The position numbers were made by a program, and so were the translations under genes. DNA of 64,000 bases from Ophthalmolycus amberensis (taxonomy: Eukaryota > Chordata > Actinopteri > Perciformes > Zoarcidae), in assembly GCA_024529925.1 (NCBI GenBank), contig JAFEUB010000720.1, positions 1,307,314 through 1,371,313 of the forward strand. Reading direction: 5' to 3'. How positions within the stretch are numbered: position 1 is the first letter of the stretch; every line of letters starts with the position of its first letter. The notes under the pieces are model-generated. The model made no database searches. It worked only from the letters and a program-made list of their open reading frames with translations, and had not been told where the DNA came from. This document shows, piece after piece, positions 11,668-23,150 of this stretch.

Positions 11668-11893
11668 CTGGTAGTTCCAGGATCTGCGATCGGGTGTAAC
11701 AGTGGTAGAGTCCTGTGGAGATGACACATTCTGCCCAGGGTCCCTTGGCTTCCAGCTCATCCATCTTCTTGCAGGTGTTCAAGCCGTATTTGCACATAAT
11801 CACCCAGTCATTGGTGGATATCGCAATCACGATGCCCAGCCAGCCGAGGAAGCTGACGAGGAAGCCGCTCAGTTGAAGACAGGAGTTTGCCAT
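11668..11893 (-). CDS. cldn11: Claudin-11, exon 1 (start, first membrane span, first extracellular loop)
   Basis: The ATG is the reverse complement of 11891-11893, and the donor GTACTG follows after 226 nt. The peptide begins MANSCLQLSGFLVSFLGWLG, a first span like that of human claudin-11, then STNDWVIMCKYGLNTCKKMD, then KGPWAECVISTGLYHC. W30, W53, C56 and C65 give the claudin first-loop signature W-x(n)-W-x2-C-x8-C, with the loop disulfide at C56-C65. Unusually, the canonical G-L-W is G-P-W (P52). Claudin-11 forms parallel-strand tight junctions in oligodendrocyte myelin and between Sertoli cells (family knowledge). Intron 1 is 219 bp (11449-11667). The full protein is 218 residues. Only this start gives a correct claudin N-terminus. 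Confidence 0.96.
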
Positions 11894-12119
11894 GGCGCAA
11901 ACTGTGCGTAAAGACCACTTATCCCGGGTTCAGAAACCGTGACAAAGCTGAACACTGCAGTAGAGAGTGATTAACGAAATGGACCAACTTTTACAACTGA
12001 TATTCCCCCATACAAGTTAATCCAGTGTTAAAGTTGACTTTTTCCTCGCAATTTGGTAAGTCCATCTACTGAGCTGTGCTGCACAATTCAAAAGAATGAA
12101 GCTTTCACATCATCATAGG

Positions 12120-12127
12120 TTTTATAG
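12120..12127 (-). promoter_or_regulatory. Candidate TATA box of cldn11
   Basis: The plus strand TTTTATAG reads CTATAAAA on the minus strand, inside CCCCTATAAAACC, 227 bp upstream of the claudin-11 ATG. This would place transcription start near 12090-12095 and give a roughly 200 nt 5'UTR. It is the only good TATA match I noticed between the ATG and about 12.5 kb. Not confirmed by transcript data. Confidence 0.45.
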
Positions 12128-12711
12128 GGGAAAGTTCAGTATGGGGAGAAAAAAACTACTCTGAAAGGGAGAACCAATCAGAAACTTAGATTCGGACAAA
12201 AAAAAAATGTAAAAAGAGAGAAAACAACACACCCCACTTTTATTGTATCACTCAAAAACTGGTGTGCACTGCCCCTTCCTTGCACTTGATGATACAACAC
12301 AGCCCGTGCTGGGGTGACTGACTGAGTTGGAAGCGGATGACGTTTAACCAAAAATCTGCTGCCATCTACTGGCCGGATTGTGTTTCTCACTGGAAGTAAG
12401 TTTGTATCATGTGCAGCTTTTCTACAAAATACCTACTTTGGACCCCGAAACAGGAACTTGTGGGTGGAGTGGTGGGATTGTTCGGCAGGGGTGGAGTAAG
12501 GAATCACATGTAGCCTACTGTTGTTACTGTAACAAAATAGTATTTTGTGTCGGTTACTTGTAGCCTTTTAGAGTCGCACACTTGTAGTATTTTTTGTGTA
12601 TTCATTGTATATGTATTGTAGCCGACTTGGCCACATTTCAAGAAAGAAAGACAAGGTGACATTCCGAAAGATGTGTTCGGAATATTTACCTGCACTGGCA
12701 GAGTGTCAGGG

Positions 12712-12770
12712 TGTGTGTGTGTGCGTGCGTGCGTGCGTGTGTGTGTGTGTGCGTGCGTGTGTGTGTGTGT
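12712..12770. repeat. Mixed (GT)n/(GC)-containing alternating purine-pyrimidine tract
   Basis: GTGTGTGTGTGCGTGCGTGC and its continuation alternate purine and pyrimidine without a break for nearly 60 bp, with repeated GTGC steps. Such tracts are classical Z-DNA formers. It lies about 590 bp upstream of the candidate cldn11 TATA box. Confidence 0.9.
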
Positions 12771-13462
12771 TGCTGCTCGGCTGGCACACTCAGTCAATCA
12801 CATCTCCGAAGTTACTCAACAACAGCTGCAGTCTTTGCTCCGTCGAAGTGCTAAACTGCGGTGTGGTGTCTTAGTACATGTGCACCGTGTACGGTCCATG
12901 ATGTGCACAGGAACTCTACCTTCTGCTGTTTGTGACAATAACCCTGATGAGACTGCGGTGGCTCATTCAGCTCTCCGTGTTTAAAAAAAAGTTTGAGGAG
13001 CTCAGTGGCCTATGCTTTGAGAATGAATGAGATAACCCGGAGCAGATTGTGGAGAACTTTGCCATGCAAACAACTCCGTGCAGCAGGTGAGTAGGCCTAC
13101 AACAACACCCGACTCAAAAAGACTGTGCAGCTCTCTCTCTTCTTTCTTTGCTTTTTGCTTTAATGTGTGTGTTGGTGGGCTGTAGCTGCTGCTGTGGCCT
13201 TATATTGTCTTTACAGCTCTGTGTTGGCTGCTTTTGATGTTTTATTGTGACTGTAATGTGTCAGCTTAATCAATTGATGTTGCTTAATGGTGTTTGGTGT
13301 CCCAAACTCTTTTTGTTTAGACTCTTTCTGGTTAATTCTTGCAAGGCTACAGTGAGGAAGGTGGTTGTTTATTCCTAACTGCTAAAAATGTCCGTGATAT
13401 TTGTAGCTGCTTGTACTGCTGTTGCTTTTCTGGTCCCTTCAATCAACATTTGGGAATCACTG

Positions 13463-13464
<2 letters not shown>

Positions 13465-13501
<37 letters not shown>

Positions 13502-13508
13502 TATATTC
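13465..13508. repeat. (TA)n microsatellite
   Basis: A TA tract of about 36 bp, interrupted once by ACATAT and followed by further TA. No gene overlaps it. Confidence 0.95.
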
Positions 13509-16500
13509 CTAATTATCAACAGAGGGCGACATTGCACAGCAATGGTGTACAGTTGACATTCAGGTGTTGTAGGACATAGTGTTTTCTTCTTTAACTGTCC
13601 TTGCTGGATGGAGTTTAGCAAGTCCTCCATCACTCCCATCAGTCCAGTGATGTGGCAGCAGCGTCGCAATCAGTCTAAGAGGAAGACGGAGACATCATTT
13701 CAGATGGTTCCACAAGGTCACCGACAGTAACCGCATGCGTGGCCCAATTCTTCCTCTCACGTTCTGCCCGTTGCTCTGCTGTCCTGCCGTTTGTGTGGTC
13801 ACAAGGCAATGTTTACACTGCCCGGTATAAGTGACAATGTGATTCAGATCAGGTATGCGTTATGAATGTTTAAACGGGTGAAAGCATGTGATCTGGTATT
13901 TTTAGGTCTCATTTGTTTTGTCATGTTGACAGAAACAAATTTAGATGAGAATCGGATAGCCAAAAAGGCAATGCATTACTTCAGTAGTGTATCCCAACAG
14001 TGGAACCTTACCTTACCGTACCTATCAAAAGTTAACAGGCTGACTCATATATATATATTATTTAACCAGCTGCAGAAAAAAAACTAAAGCAAAAGACTTC
14101 AATGTATCGGCGGGACAGAAAGCTTCTGAAAAACAAAAGTTGCAGGCAGCAGATTTTTTTTGGTAATGGCACATGTGTCTTGTTAATACATGCTCAATAT
14201 TTCCTGCAGCCGCTTCACAGTGAAAGCCTTTCGTTGAAGATGATCAATTATGACTTTTGCTGTGGATCCGTTGCGGGTGGTGCTGAGTTCAGTGTAGCCT
14301 CATTATGTTTTTTGACAGAAGATGAGTTTTATTCAAGTCAGCTGCTTAGACGGGGATAGCTGCCGGCACTTACTGGAGTTTAGGCAATTAGAAAGCTCTA
14401 ACGCACGATCTACAAGCTCCTGACACGGCTCTGGTCAGCCCTCTGGCCCTTCTACCAGCCCCAGCTGACACTCCAGCGTGGATGATCATTATTTGTGTTT
14501 TTGTAGGTCGCTGCCACTGAGGGTTGTGTCTCCTGTTTGTTCATGTAGGCGTGCGGGGTGTGTCAAGTGTCAACGAAATAACAGACAAACTAAACACACA
14601 GAAACTGTCTCAAACCACTTTGTTGTAATACGAACCGGTCAACCTTTTTTTGCCTGTCAGCCATCTAATCAGATTACACTGTACCTCATTCATATATCTC
14701 TCCATGCAACCTTTCTCACTCACACCTCTAATAGAGTGGTATACTCAGACAGACTGACAGATTCGAGGAACAAAAGACGTTAAGGTTGCAAGAGAGAGAG
14801 AGATTCAGCGAGAAAGTCATGAGACGTAGTCTGAGCATGAGCAGGGCATATCCCTCTTTCCCAGAGCAGTTTGTCTGATACAGGAGGAGTGAGGCGGCAA
14901 GGGAATGGGAATATTATGCAAATGAATGGGGGGGGATTGCTACAGCGACGCTGACATAGAGGGATGATGGGATTTTAGACCTCCTGGGGTTAGAAAGAGG
15001 AGGCGGCGGGGGAATGTAAGTGTGTGTGCGGGTGGATGAGGCACTGAACGCGGTGGAAAGTTTAAAACCTTGTGGTGTGGGAGAGGGAGGAAGCATGGCC
15101 GACTGACTCCTCTCCGACCCTCCACGCTGTCAGAGCTGTCTGTCAGGCGATTGAAAGAGATGAGGTGCAGTGACACACTCTTTGTCTCTCTGCAAAGCGT
15201 CCAGTTCAGTGGTGGGGGCGCAGTCTGAAGATAATGAGTTATGAGCGGGGAGGTGAAGAGGAGCAATGATGAAGTGATTGGAGAGAGAGAAGAAGGGAAC
15301 CTTTTTTAGGCCAGCCCGCTGTGATGGAGCGGCGGCCATACTGGATGAGTCATCCCGGCCTCGGGGGGGGGGAATGATGGGTACTTTCTCAAATAGTTGT
15401 CAAGTCACATTCGGTGATTAACAAGAGGCAGACGGAGAGGAGGATCAGTTTATGATACAGTGCAACGGGGACGTGACTTGAACTAATGAGGTTTCTGTCG
15501 AAGCGCTGCACGGTTGATCCGTTGAGAAAAAAAAACAATATATTCAACATGTAATGCGTAAGAATACACAAGATCCTCTCGTTTGGAAAAGTGTTATTAA
15601 GCAGGGTGTCTTATTTAGGGACACAACAAAACATGTACCCGCATATTGCCATTAGTGTTTCTTCATAATGTGACACAAAGTCATTTCAACCTGCAGGTTT
15701 TCTTTCTTTCCACCGAGGCTGTGGCATTCGACAGCATGTAGTTCACATAGAAAGACCCAGTTGTCAATCATTTCTCTCGACTAACACCCAAGGCTGCGTA
15801 TTAGAGGAATTTTGGCATGGTTTTTGCTGACATTTCTATATTTGAATGTTAAGGCATTGCCACTGTATGTGAAATGTTGCATGACATCTTCACTTTTTTT
15901 CAGAGGAAACTTTTTAGATGACGCCCTGCATTTTTTGTTTTGTTTTGTTCTTTTACTGGGTGCATCTCAGTTTACCGCTTTATAACAGCTAATACTCAAG
16001 AGTTAATTTCACTTGAACAGTCATTTTTAGCAATTAAGTTGTCAAACTGTGGATGTCCCAATTTGGAACAGAAGCCTCCAGCAAAGCGGCTAACTGGTGG
16101 CCGAAGTGCTGCTTCATGGTCCCGCACACGTCTCTTTTGTCTCGGACGGCTCTGTGGATGACAGAACAGACGGAGCGTGATGCTGCAGTGGAAGCCGAGT
16201 CGCAACTTGATTTGTGTCCAATCCTCCAGTGTGTCTGCAGCGGAGCAGCCATCACTCACCGCTAACTGTGTTAGCCATTAGGATCAATTAATCTCAACAA
16301 AACACTGTTGGCCATTACACTCAATACATCACCACAGGCTCTGCTAACTATGTACCGCACAGAACATAACAGTCGCACAGCCCCGTTGCTCTGTGGGAGA
16401 GGATGAGAGATACATGTGTCATTCCCCATATGGCTAAGTGAGAGAAAGAGAGTTACAAGTGGAAACAGGGGAGACAGACGGAGGCAGGGGAGGAGAGTGA

Positions 16501-17094
16501 AAAGGAAGGTGATACATAACTCATTCTGGTCCTCTGGGTCTGAGGAGTGTAGCCTCTGTCAACACAGTAAATACTCTCGGTAATCGTAATAGTTCATTAG
16601 TGCTGGGGTGAGATTTATGTAGGTAGCCGGGGTGAGAAGAGTGGATTAGGAAAGGGGCATTTTGTTTTCCAAAATACATGTACTAAAACGTGTTTTTTTC
16701 CCTCTATAAACGTATTTCAAAACTCCCGACAGTTGGCACCTTAGCGCATACACTTATTTCCATTAAGCCCTGCCCCGCCCTCTCTCCCTCTCTCCCTTAT
16801 TCTCACTCCAGCATTTTCAAACTGCTTGAATTAGCCTCCTCATCATTCTGCTCTTTATAATCCTCCTTCACTCCCCCTTTCTCCTCTGTTGTCACCAAGA
16901 AAAGAATAATGTATTGCTCTTTACATGGTGGGCTGTGCATTATCTAATATAGGAGATGGAATTTGTCGGGCAGTGAGAGAGAGAGAGAGAGACAGAGAGA
17001 GAGAGGGAGGGAGTTGCGTCATAACTTGTATATCATCTCGATAAGAGGCTCTGCAGTACTGGACCGAGTTTAGCTTGGGCCATGTGTGCCAAAT

Positions 17095-17290
17095 GTGGAC
17101 TATAGTTCAACATTTTGGGAAATGCACGTATTCATTTTCTTTCAGACAAAGATTTGAAAAGACTGATATTAACCTCATGTCTGTGTGTGGGGGGGGGGGT
17201 GTAACGCCTAACCCTCCTCTGTTTGACAATAAAAATAAAAATGCCTGTACAGCCGCATCTCTAAAGCTTATTCAGCCACTTGATGGTGTT
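17095..17290 (+). repeat. Teleost dispersed repeat, plus-oriented fragment
   Basis: AGTTCAACATTTTGGGAAAT followed by a CTTATTC-like and TTTCTTTC-like stretch, CTGATATTAACCTCATGTCT, and later CATCTCTAAAGCTTA, follows the order of a high-copy spiny-rayed fish repeat I recognise by eye. It is interrupted by a G run at 17189-17198 and has no coding capacity. Boundaries are approximate. Confidence 0.55.
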
Positions 17291-17394
17291 TGTTTAGCCA
17301 TAAATAAAAGGACTGATTTTAGAGCGCGTTTGTTCTTTTGTGTAGCATCTTTGGCTGGGCCACAGGTTGCCAGACACGGTGAGCGCAATTCTTC

Positions 17395-17690
17395 CGTTTG
17401 TCGTCTCTGTACAAGCATGAACTTTACTGTGACAGCAAAACGTTGAGATGCTGTGCAGTCAGGCATACAGCTGTTGTTCGCCAACAAATAGCTCCAGCAC
17501 ATAACGTATCCCGAAACCTCAAATCTATTGTTTACCTGGAGGCTAAATAAATGAGACAATATACTTACATTTGTCAGTTTTTAGAGGACACTTTCGGCAG
17601 AGCCAGGTCAGTGGCTCCTTCTGCCTCCATTATTTATGCTAAGCTAAGCTTAACACAGACTCCAGCTCCTTTAGTTCATTCTTACACATC
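17395..17690 (-). repeat. Same teleost repeat family, minus-oriented fragment facing the 17.1 kb copy
   Basis: The reverse complement reads TTAAGCTAAGCTTAGCATAA, then GAGCCACTGACCTGGCTCTG, then a GGATACGTTATGTGCTGGAG-like block. These are later segments of the same family as the copy at 17095-17290, in opposite orientation. The two pieces therefore face each other across about 100 bp. Confidence 0.5.
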
Positions 17691-20600
17691 TCATCTCAGA
17701 GAGCAAATAAAAGGACTATCTCCTTAAATATTAGAACTCTTTCAATTAATATTGTCATCTTAACAATGGGTCAAGGGATTATGTAATGTGAAAGATGATG
17801 ATCCCACTAAGAATATCCTATCGTAAGAATATCATTTAGCTCTGCAGATCCCCTCAGCTCTATGCAGATAGATAGACAAGATAGACATAGAATGAACTTC
17901 AGCGGAGGTAATTTGAGGCTTATTAGAAGTCAACGCCGAAAGTTTGACTTCTCTTGTGCACAATTAATATTCGGTTCCTAGGCGTCTTGAGTCCAGAGGC
18001 AAACGCAGACCCTTCCAATTTCCCGCTTGACACAAATTTACTTCAGGAGTGTGACCTCACAGCAGGCTTTCTCTGTGTTGTGTACAGCCGGAAAAATCTG
18101 CCAGTGTGGCGCTGTCGGGGTTCCCAGAGCACACACACACACACACAAGTCTTCAGAATCTATATTTGTAGCATTCACATATGGATTCATAAAATACACA
18201 AGTACAGCATTTTAAAAGAACTGCAGTGAAATGAAATGGAAAATCAAAAAATTGAATGGGCAAATGATCATATGCCAGTGTTTGGAGTGTATTCCGTGGC
18301 CCCCAAGTTGCAAAAACAACTCAGTTAGTAGTGCTTTGAGGACTGGCGGACAGATCCCTCTGTCATTCAGGCTCCTACAACAGCTGTGCCTGGTCTGTGG
18401 GAATCAACTGGCTTTTGCCGCCTTTTAAGACACTCCTCAGAATGAGTGCTGACACATTGGCAAGAGTGCTGATCCGTTCCAGGGATCGCCTCATAGGTGA
18501 ATTTCATTATTTATTTTTCACATTAGATGAACTATAATGGATGGGGGGGGTCAATGATCCAAGAAGATCATTGCTTATCCACTGACTCAGGCACCGGCCT
18601 GTGCCTTGCTATTCCTCAATTACCAGCTGACAGACAGCCGCGTTGGAAACCAGGTCATGCCAAAGCCCCAGCCTCCCAACGTATATTAGGCAAAATCTCT
18701 TTCCTCTCACCCCGCTACCCCTCTCTGGGACTCTCCGGGGAACGAGGAAGAGATTGAGTGCTCCATTGTTTCTGCTAATGCGGTTTAGCTGCCTGTCAAA
18801 GAGGCAGTTGGGAACCGCTCTAGTCTTCACCACCAGCGTGTCTCTCTCACTGGTACTGACTGTGTGTGTTTGTTTGCTTGTGTCTACATGTTACTGTAAT
18901 GTGCTTGAGCTGTTTATGTTAAATTACTTGCAAATATTTACTTTACAGCCCACCTTCTTATCAGCGCTTTCTCGTGGTGCTTTTCTATGTTCCTCTGCCT
19001 CTTTCATCCTGCTTCTTTGCGTAAAGACTTGCATCTATTGCAAACCTATTCCATATGCATGTTCACCATAGAAATGCATTTAAATGTATTTACCCCCTAT
19101 CTGCCTTTACTCCCTTACTGCCAACCCCGCTTTCCCCCTCTTAAATAAGCCAATTTAATCATGGCGGCTTCTTTGCCCTTGTGCATTTCTATGTATGTGT
19201 GTGTGTGTGCACTTACCCTCCTATCTAACAGTGGACTTAGGTGTTGTTACACAGCCACCCACAGGGGACTGCGTCGCAAACCGGAGACATTTTGGAAGTC
19301 CCCTGATGGTCATGCTTTAAATCAAGCTAAAATCACGTCTAAAACCTGTATTTTTATTTTAGCCAAGTGGGCACTTGAACATGTGAGTGTTTAAGTCCAT
19401 GCTCAGCACTGATCCTGCAGGCTGGAGCAGGGATTTTAACGACTCATTTACACACGTCGTTTTAAGGGTGTGAGCAGCTTTAATGTGTTGTCAAATATTC
19501 GTATGCATTTCTTTACGATAAAAACTTGAATTGCGGCTGTGTTTGAAAGGTGCTGTCACACTAAATAAACCTGAAAAATGTTGTGGAAAAGGTGTTTTTG
19601 ATTTAATTATTTTCCTTGCATTCCCAACATGTAACTCAAAACAATATTTGGACTAACATATAAAATCATCTGAGCCAACCTAACTAGAGAACTTATATTT
19701 TCAGGCTATAGAGTGCATATTAGAACTAAATGCTTCACGGATTGAAGGATAGTTTATTGTCATTCTGTAACACAAGGAAATGCAGTTGCCTATGCCATAC
19801 AATACTCCAGTAATAGACATGAAAAGACGATAAATTAAAACAAAAATGTAGTTCATGGGAGCTTCTGGACACCGTTTCCATCAGTGCTTGTCCCCTGATT
19901 TATACAGCTAACAAAGCACATGTTACACATTACACATGACAATAGTGAAAGTTAAAACAACCAACCGACAAACTTGACATACATTTTTTTGTATATTTAC
20001 ATTTATTTATTTATTTAGTATAGGTGTGTGTGTGTGTGTGTGTGTTTGCTTGTTTGTGCCTAGAAGTGACTGTGTGCTAGCGAGAGAGAGATCGATCCCC
20101 ACAGGCTTGTGTGTGTGTGCACATGCATCCTCCTCTTCCCCTGTCAGCGGTGGGTTCAGTGATGCCCAGCATACTCATCCAAAAGTCTGTGTGACCTTGT
20201 CCGTCAGCTAGTCACTCAGCCATGGCGGGGCATCTACTACACCTACACCCTCTTATGCCGTTTGTGTGCGTCTGCGTTTGTGTGCGTGCACACAGTGTGT
20301 GGATGAAGTTTCCTTCCTGTCTTATTTGTCTAGCTCCGACTGTAACAGGCAAACAAGACCCCGGTTTGTCCCCCACGATCAGCCTATTAGCATCTGATTG
20401 GGCCTTTAATCCTAATGACTTTTTCCACCACAAGCTTTAAGATCAGACTGGCTTTGTTACCCGGCTCCAGCCAAGAAAGACATGCTCCCTCCAGGCCCGT
20501 ACCGAAGTGACTGCAATGATTGCGTAATGTCACATTTTGAATGGGTTTTGAATTTGGAGAGTCACCGCTTGAGATTGCAAGATGAGCTGGGATATCCAGG

Positions 20601-21005
20601 CGGCAAAAAATAAAATGTGTGTGTTCTCCTTTCCAAAAACAGCTACTGTCAAAATGTCCTGAAGCATTTTTTTCAGGTGTGTATTTGACAGTTTATAACT
20701 CTAATTGTTCTTAAAAATGCCTCGATGTGAATGTTTAACTAGCTATAGAAATGTGAAGCAGAGGGTTACTGCAAAAATAGCCTGAGTGCTGAGCAAACCT
20801 TGCCTGGATAAATGGAGATTAGAAACACACACACACACACACACAGTCGCCTGCCAGGTCTTATGTGAAATATACCAAGCTCAGAGGCGAATACCAAACA
20901 ATGCAGCAAGGAGCTGCTATACTGTCATTTCAGGACAGGCCTGAGTAATTCAGCCAAAGGAAATCCTGATCTAGCATCTCATCAATCATTTTCGTGTGAA
21001 CAGCA

Positions 21006-21042
<37 letters not shown>

Positions 21043-22675
21043 TTTTCATTCGTGTTCACTCCTGTTAACTTCCTGTCTCCTGTAGAGGGACGCTGAGCTT
21101 CATTCATTTCTCTAAAGAAGCAATCTGGCTCCGGGCCGTAGTGTGGAAAACCGGAGCAGCGTCTCCATCATCTTAATATCAAAATGGCACCGATTCCTCC
21201 CCCCCCCCCCCCCCTCATTGCTCCGGCTGGCACGCCCCGGGACCGTTTGTCACGCTTACCGCGTCTCACATCGGAGCGAGGTTGACATCAGTCCACCAGG
21301 AAAGACAGGACGACACATTTTACTACACCTTTATATAATTGCAGAGGCTTGTCAGTCAAACAACCTGCAGAGAGGAGGAATGAGTGGAAAAACGCCACTG
21401 GGGAATGGAAAAAGAGTGTTGGTTACGATTAGTCGTTTCCTCTCTTTCGCTGTTCTTCACTCTGCTGCCAACTTCCGTCCTCTTCATTGTTTTTGTCCGT
21501 GTAATAGATTATGCTGACCAAGTATAACCAGTTCACCGTTGGCTCAAAACCTATTTCACATAGAGGCCGGATGTGTTCTTGGATAAGACGTCAGAGTTTG
21601 TGTTTAATTCTCGTCCTGGAAAATGTAATCTTGAAATTACACTTGGCACTCTGATGTTTTTATCAGACCCATACCTTTGAGGCCCTGCAGCATCTTGGTT
21701 GCCTGCCCTTGTTTTACAGATGTGACTCATGCATGCAGCGTATTTTACTCTTTGTCGAGGCTTTGTCAACATACGTAGGTTTACAGTTTTAATTCTAATC
21801 TGTAAAATTGTTAGTGACTTAAAATGTATGTAAATGAAGTTGAATCTTTCCCTACTTCTCGTGTGTTTCTATGGGGTGGCAGGTGAAAGGATCATTGTCT
21901 ACGGTGCACCACAGAGCAAAAATGTGGAAACCTGAAGACTTTGAAATGAGCATTACCTGTCCGTGGTGGCAGCTAGAATATATATATTTTTTGATATTAT
22001 TGAAATAGGTTTTCTTTCTTTTGCCTTGGACTTTCTTCACCCTCCCTCCTGCAAGCTGAGATAAATATTGGGAGGTGATTTTGTGAAAGAGGAACGGGTG
22101 AGGAGGAAGTAGAGGAGCCAAAGGGGGAGGTGTCTAAAGGGAAGTAATAGATGGACGGGCAGGGATCACAAGGGGAACACGGGAGGGCCGCGGAGCTGAC
22201 ACCGAATCGTCTGAATCAGGGCTTCTCAAGGACTTTTGTAATTCACAGTTTGATCTTGGTCAGGGGGGATCGTGGGGAGACGAATGAAGTAAATGTGAAG
22301 GGGTGCAAAGGAGGGATGTGGAGGAAAAGGAGGAAGGCACTCTTACATGGGGCTGACGAAGTAGAGGGAACAAGCTGGTATTTTAGGAAGGGGAGATGGA
22401 TTGGTATCTGATGGAGTGCAACTCCGATGACAAATGGGCCCTGTTGTTGTCAGAACCACAGCAAGCAGCCATGGTATTTGGTGCTCCTCTGTTATAAAAG
22501 TGTGGCCTTTGCTGACAATTAATAAGACAGGAGGACTGTCCAACACAGGAGATTAATGTTGGATTTTCAGGCTCGCGGTGGATAAATCAAGCGTTAAGCT
22601 GCCAGTTTGAAGCACATCAATTACTGAATGGCAGTGGGACAAACACACGATTCAGTAAAAACACCTCAATTGTTT

Positions 22676-22711
22676 CTTGGCAAACCTGTTACGCTTGGCA
22701 AACCTGATACG
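22676..22711 (+). repeat. 18 bp tandem duplication
   Basis: Two copies of CTTGGCAAACCTGTTACG lie in direct succession and differ at one base (T/A). A third related copy, TTTGGCAAACCTAATACA, is at 23360-23377. Confidence 0.85.
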
Positions 22712-23061
22712 CTTAAGTGTTGACCTGCCGTCATACTAATTCAATAGGGTTCTCTGTTTTCACTGTGCTCCAGCAACTTCATTGATTGTAAAACAACACA
22801 GCACTAATTGTCTCTTCAGTTTGCAATGCATTTAAGTCTGGAGAGGATCGCGTCCTTATCAGCGCTCAGCCAGGCACCAGGAAATGGCGCTGGAGTCTCA
22901 CACAGAAGCACACACTCCGATGAGTGTGTGCCCACATATTAATGCACGCAGGCGTGCACGCATGTTCACACCAGTACGTTCATATGCAGTCCCACATGGG
23001 CACACAGGAAGACACGCGTGAACACACACAACCTGCGAGCAGACAACCCCAGAGGCCCGTT

Positions 23062-23063
<2 letters not shown>

Positions 23064-23148
<85 letters not shown>
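23064..23148. repeat. (GT)n microsatellite, 85 bp
   Basis: Perfect uninterrupted GT repeat. It produces spurious poly-Val/Cys and poly-His/Thr open frames on the two strands. No gene is associated. Confidence 0.97.

Positions 23149-23150
<2 letters not shown>

Larger units (their letters stand above)
12130..23060. other. Intergenic sequence upstream of cldn11, no coding exon seen
   Basis: All open frames here are short and either low-complexity or without a recognisable domain or family match. Visible content is a mixed GT/GC tract (12.71-12.77 kb), a TA tract (13.47 kb), a facing pair of one teleost repeat family (17.1-17.7 kb), short CA/TG tracts at 18130, 20022, 20826 and 21010, a poly-C run at 21199-21214, and an 18 bp tandem duplication at 22676-22711. 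The rest shows no structure to my eye. Regulatory elements are likely but cannot be demonstrated. Confidence 0.6.

Noticed and set aside
11252..11911. Plus-strand open frames over the claudin-11 exons
   Set aside because: Antisense shadows of exons 1 and 2; the minus frame gives full claudin homology.
13388..13669. Frames with alternating Tyr/Ile
   Set aside because: Translation of the (TA)n microsatellite.
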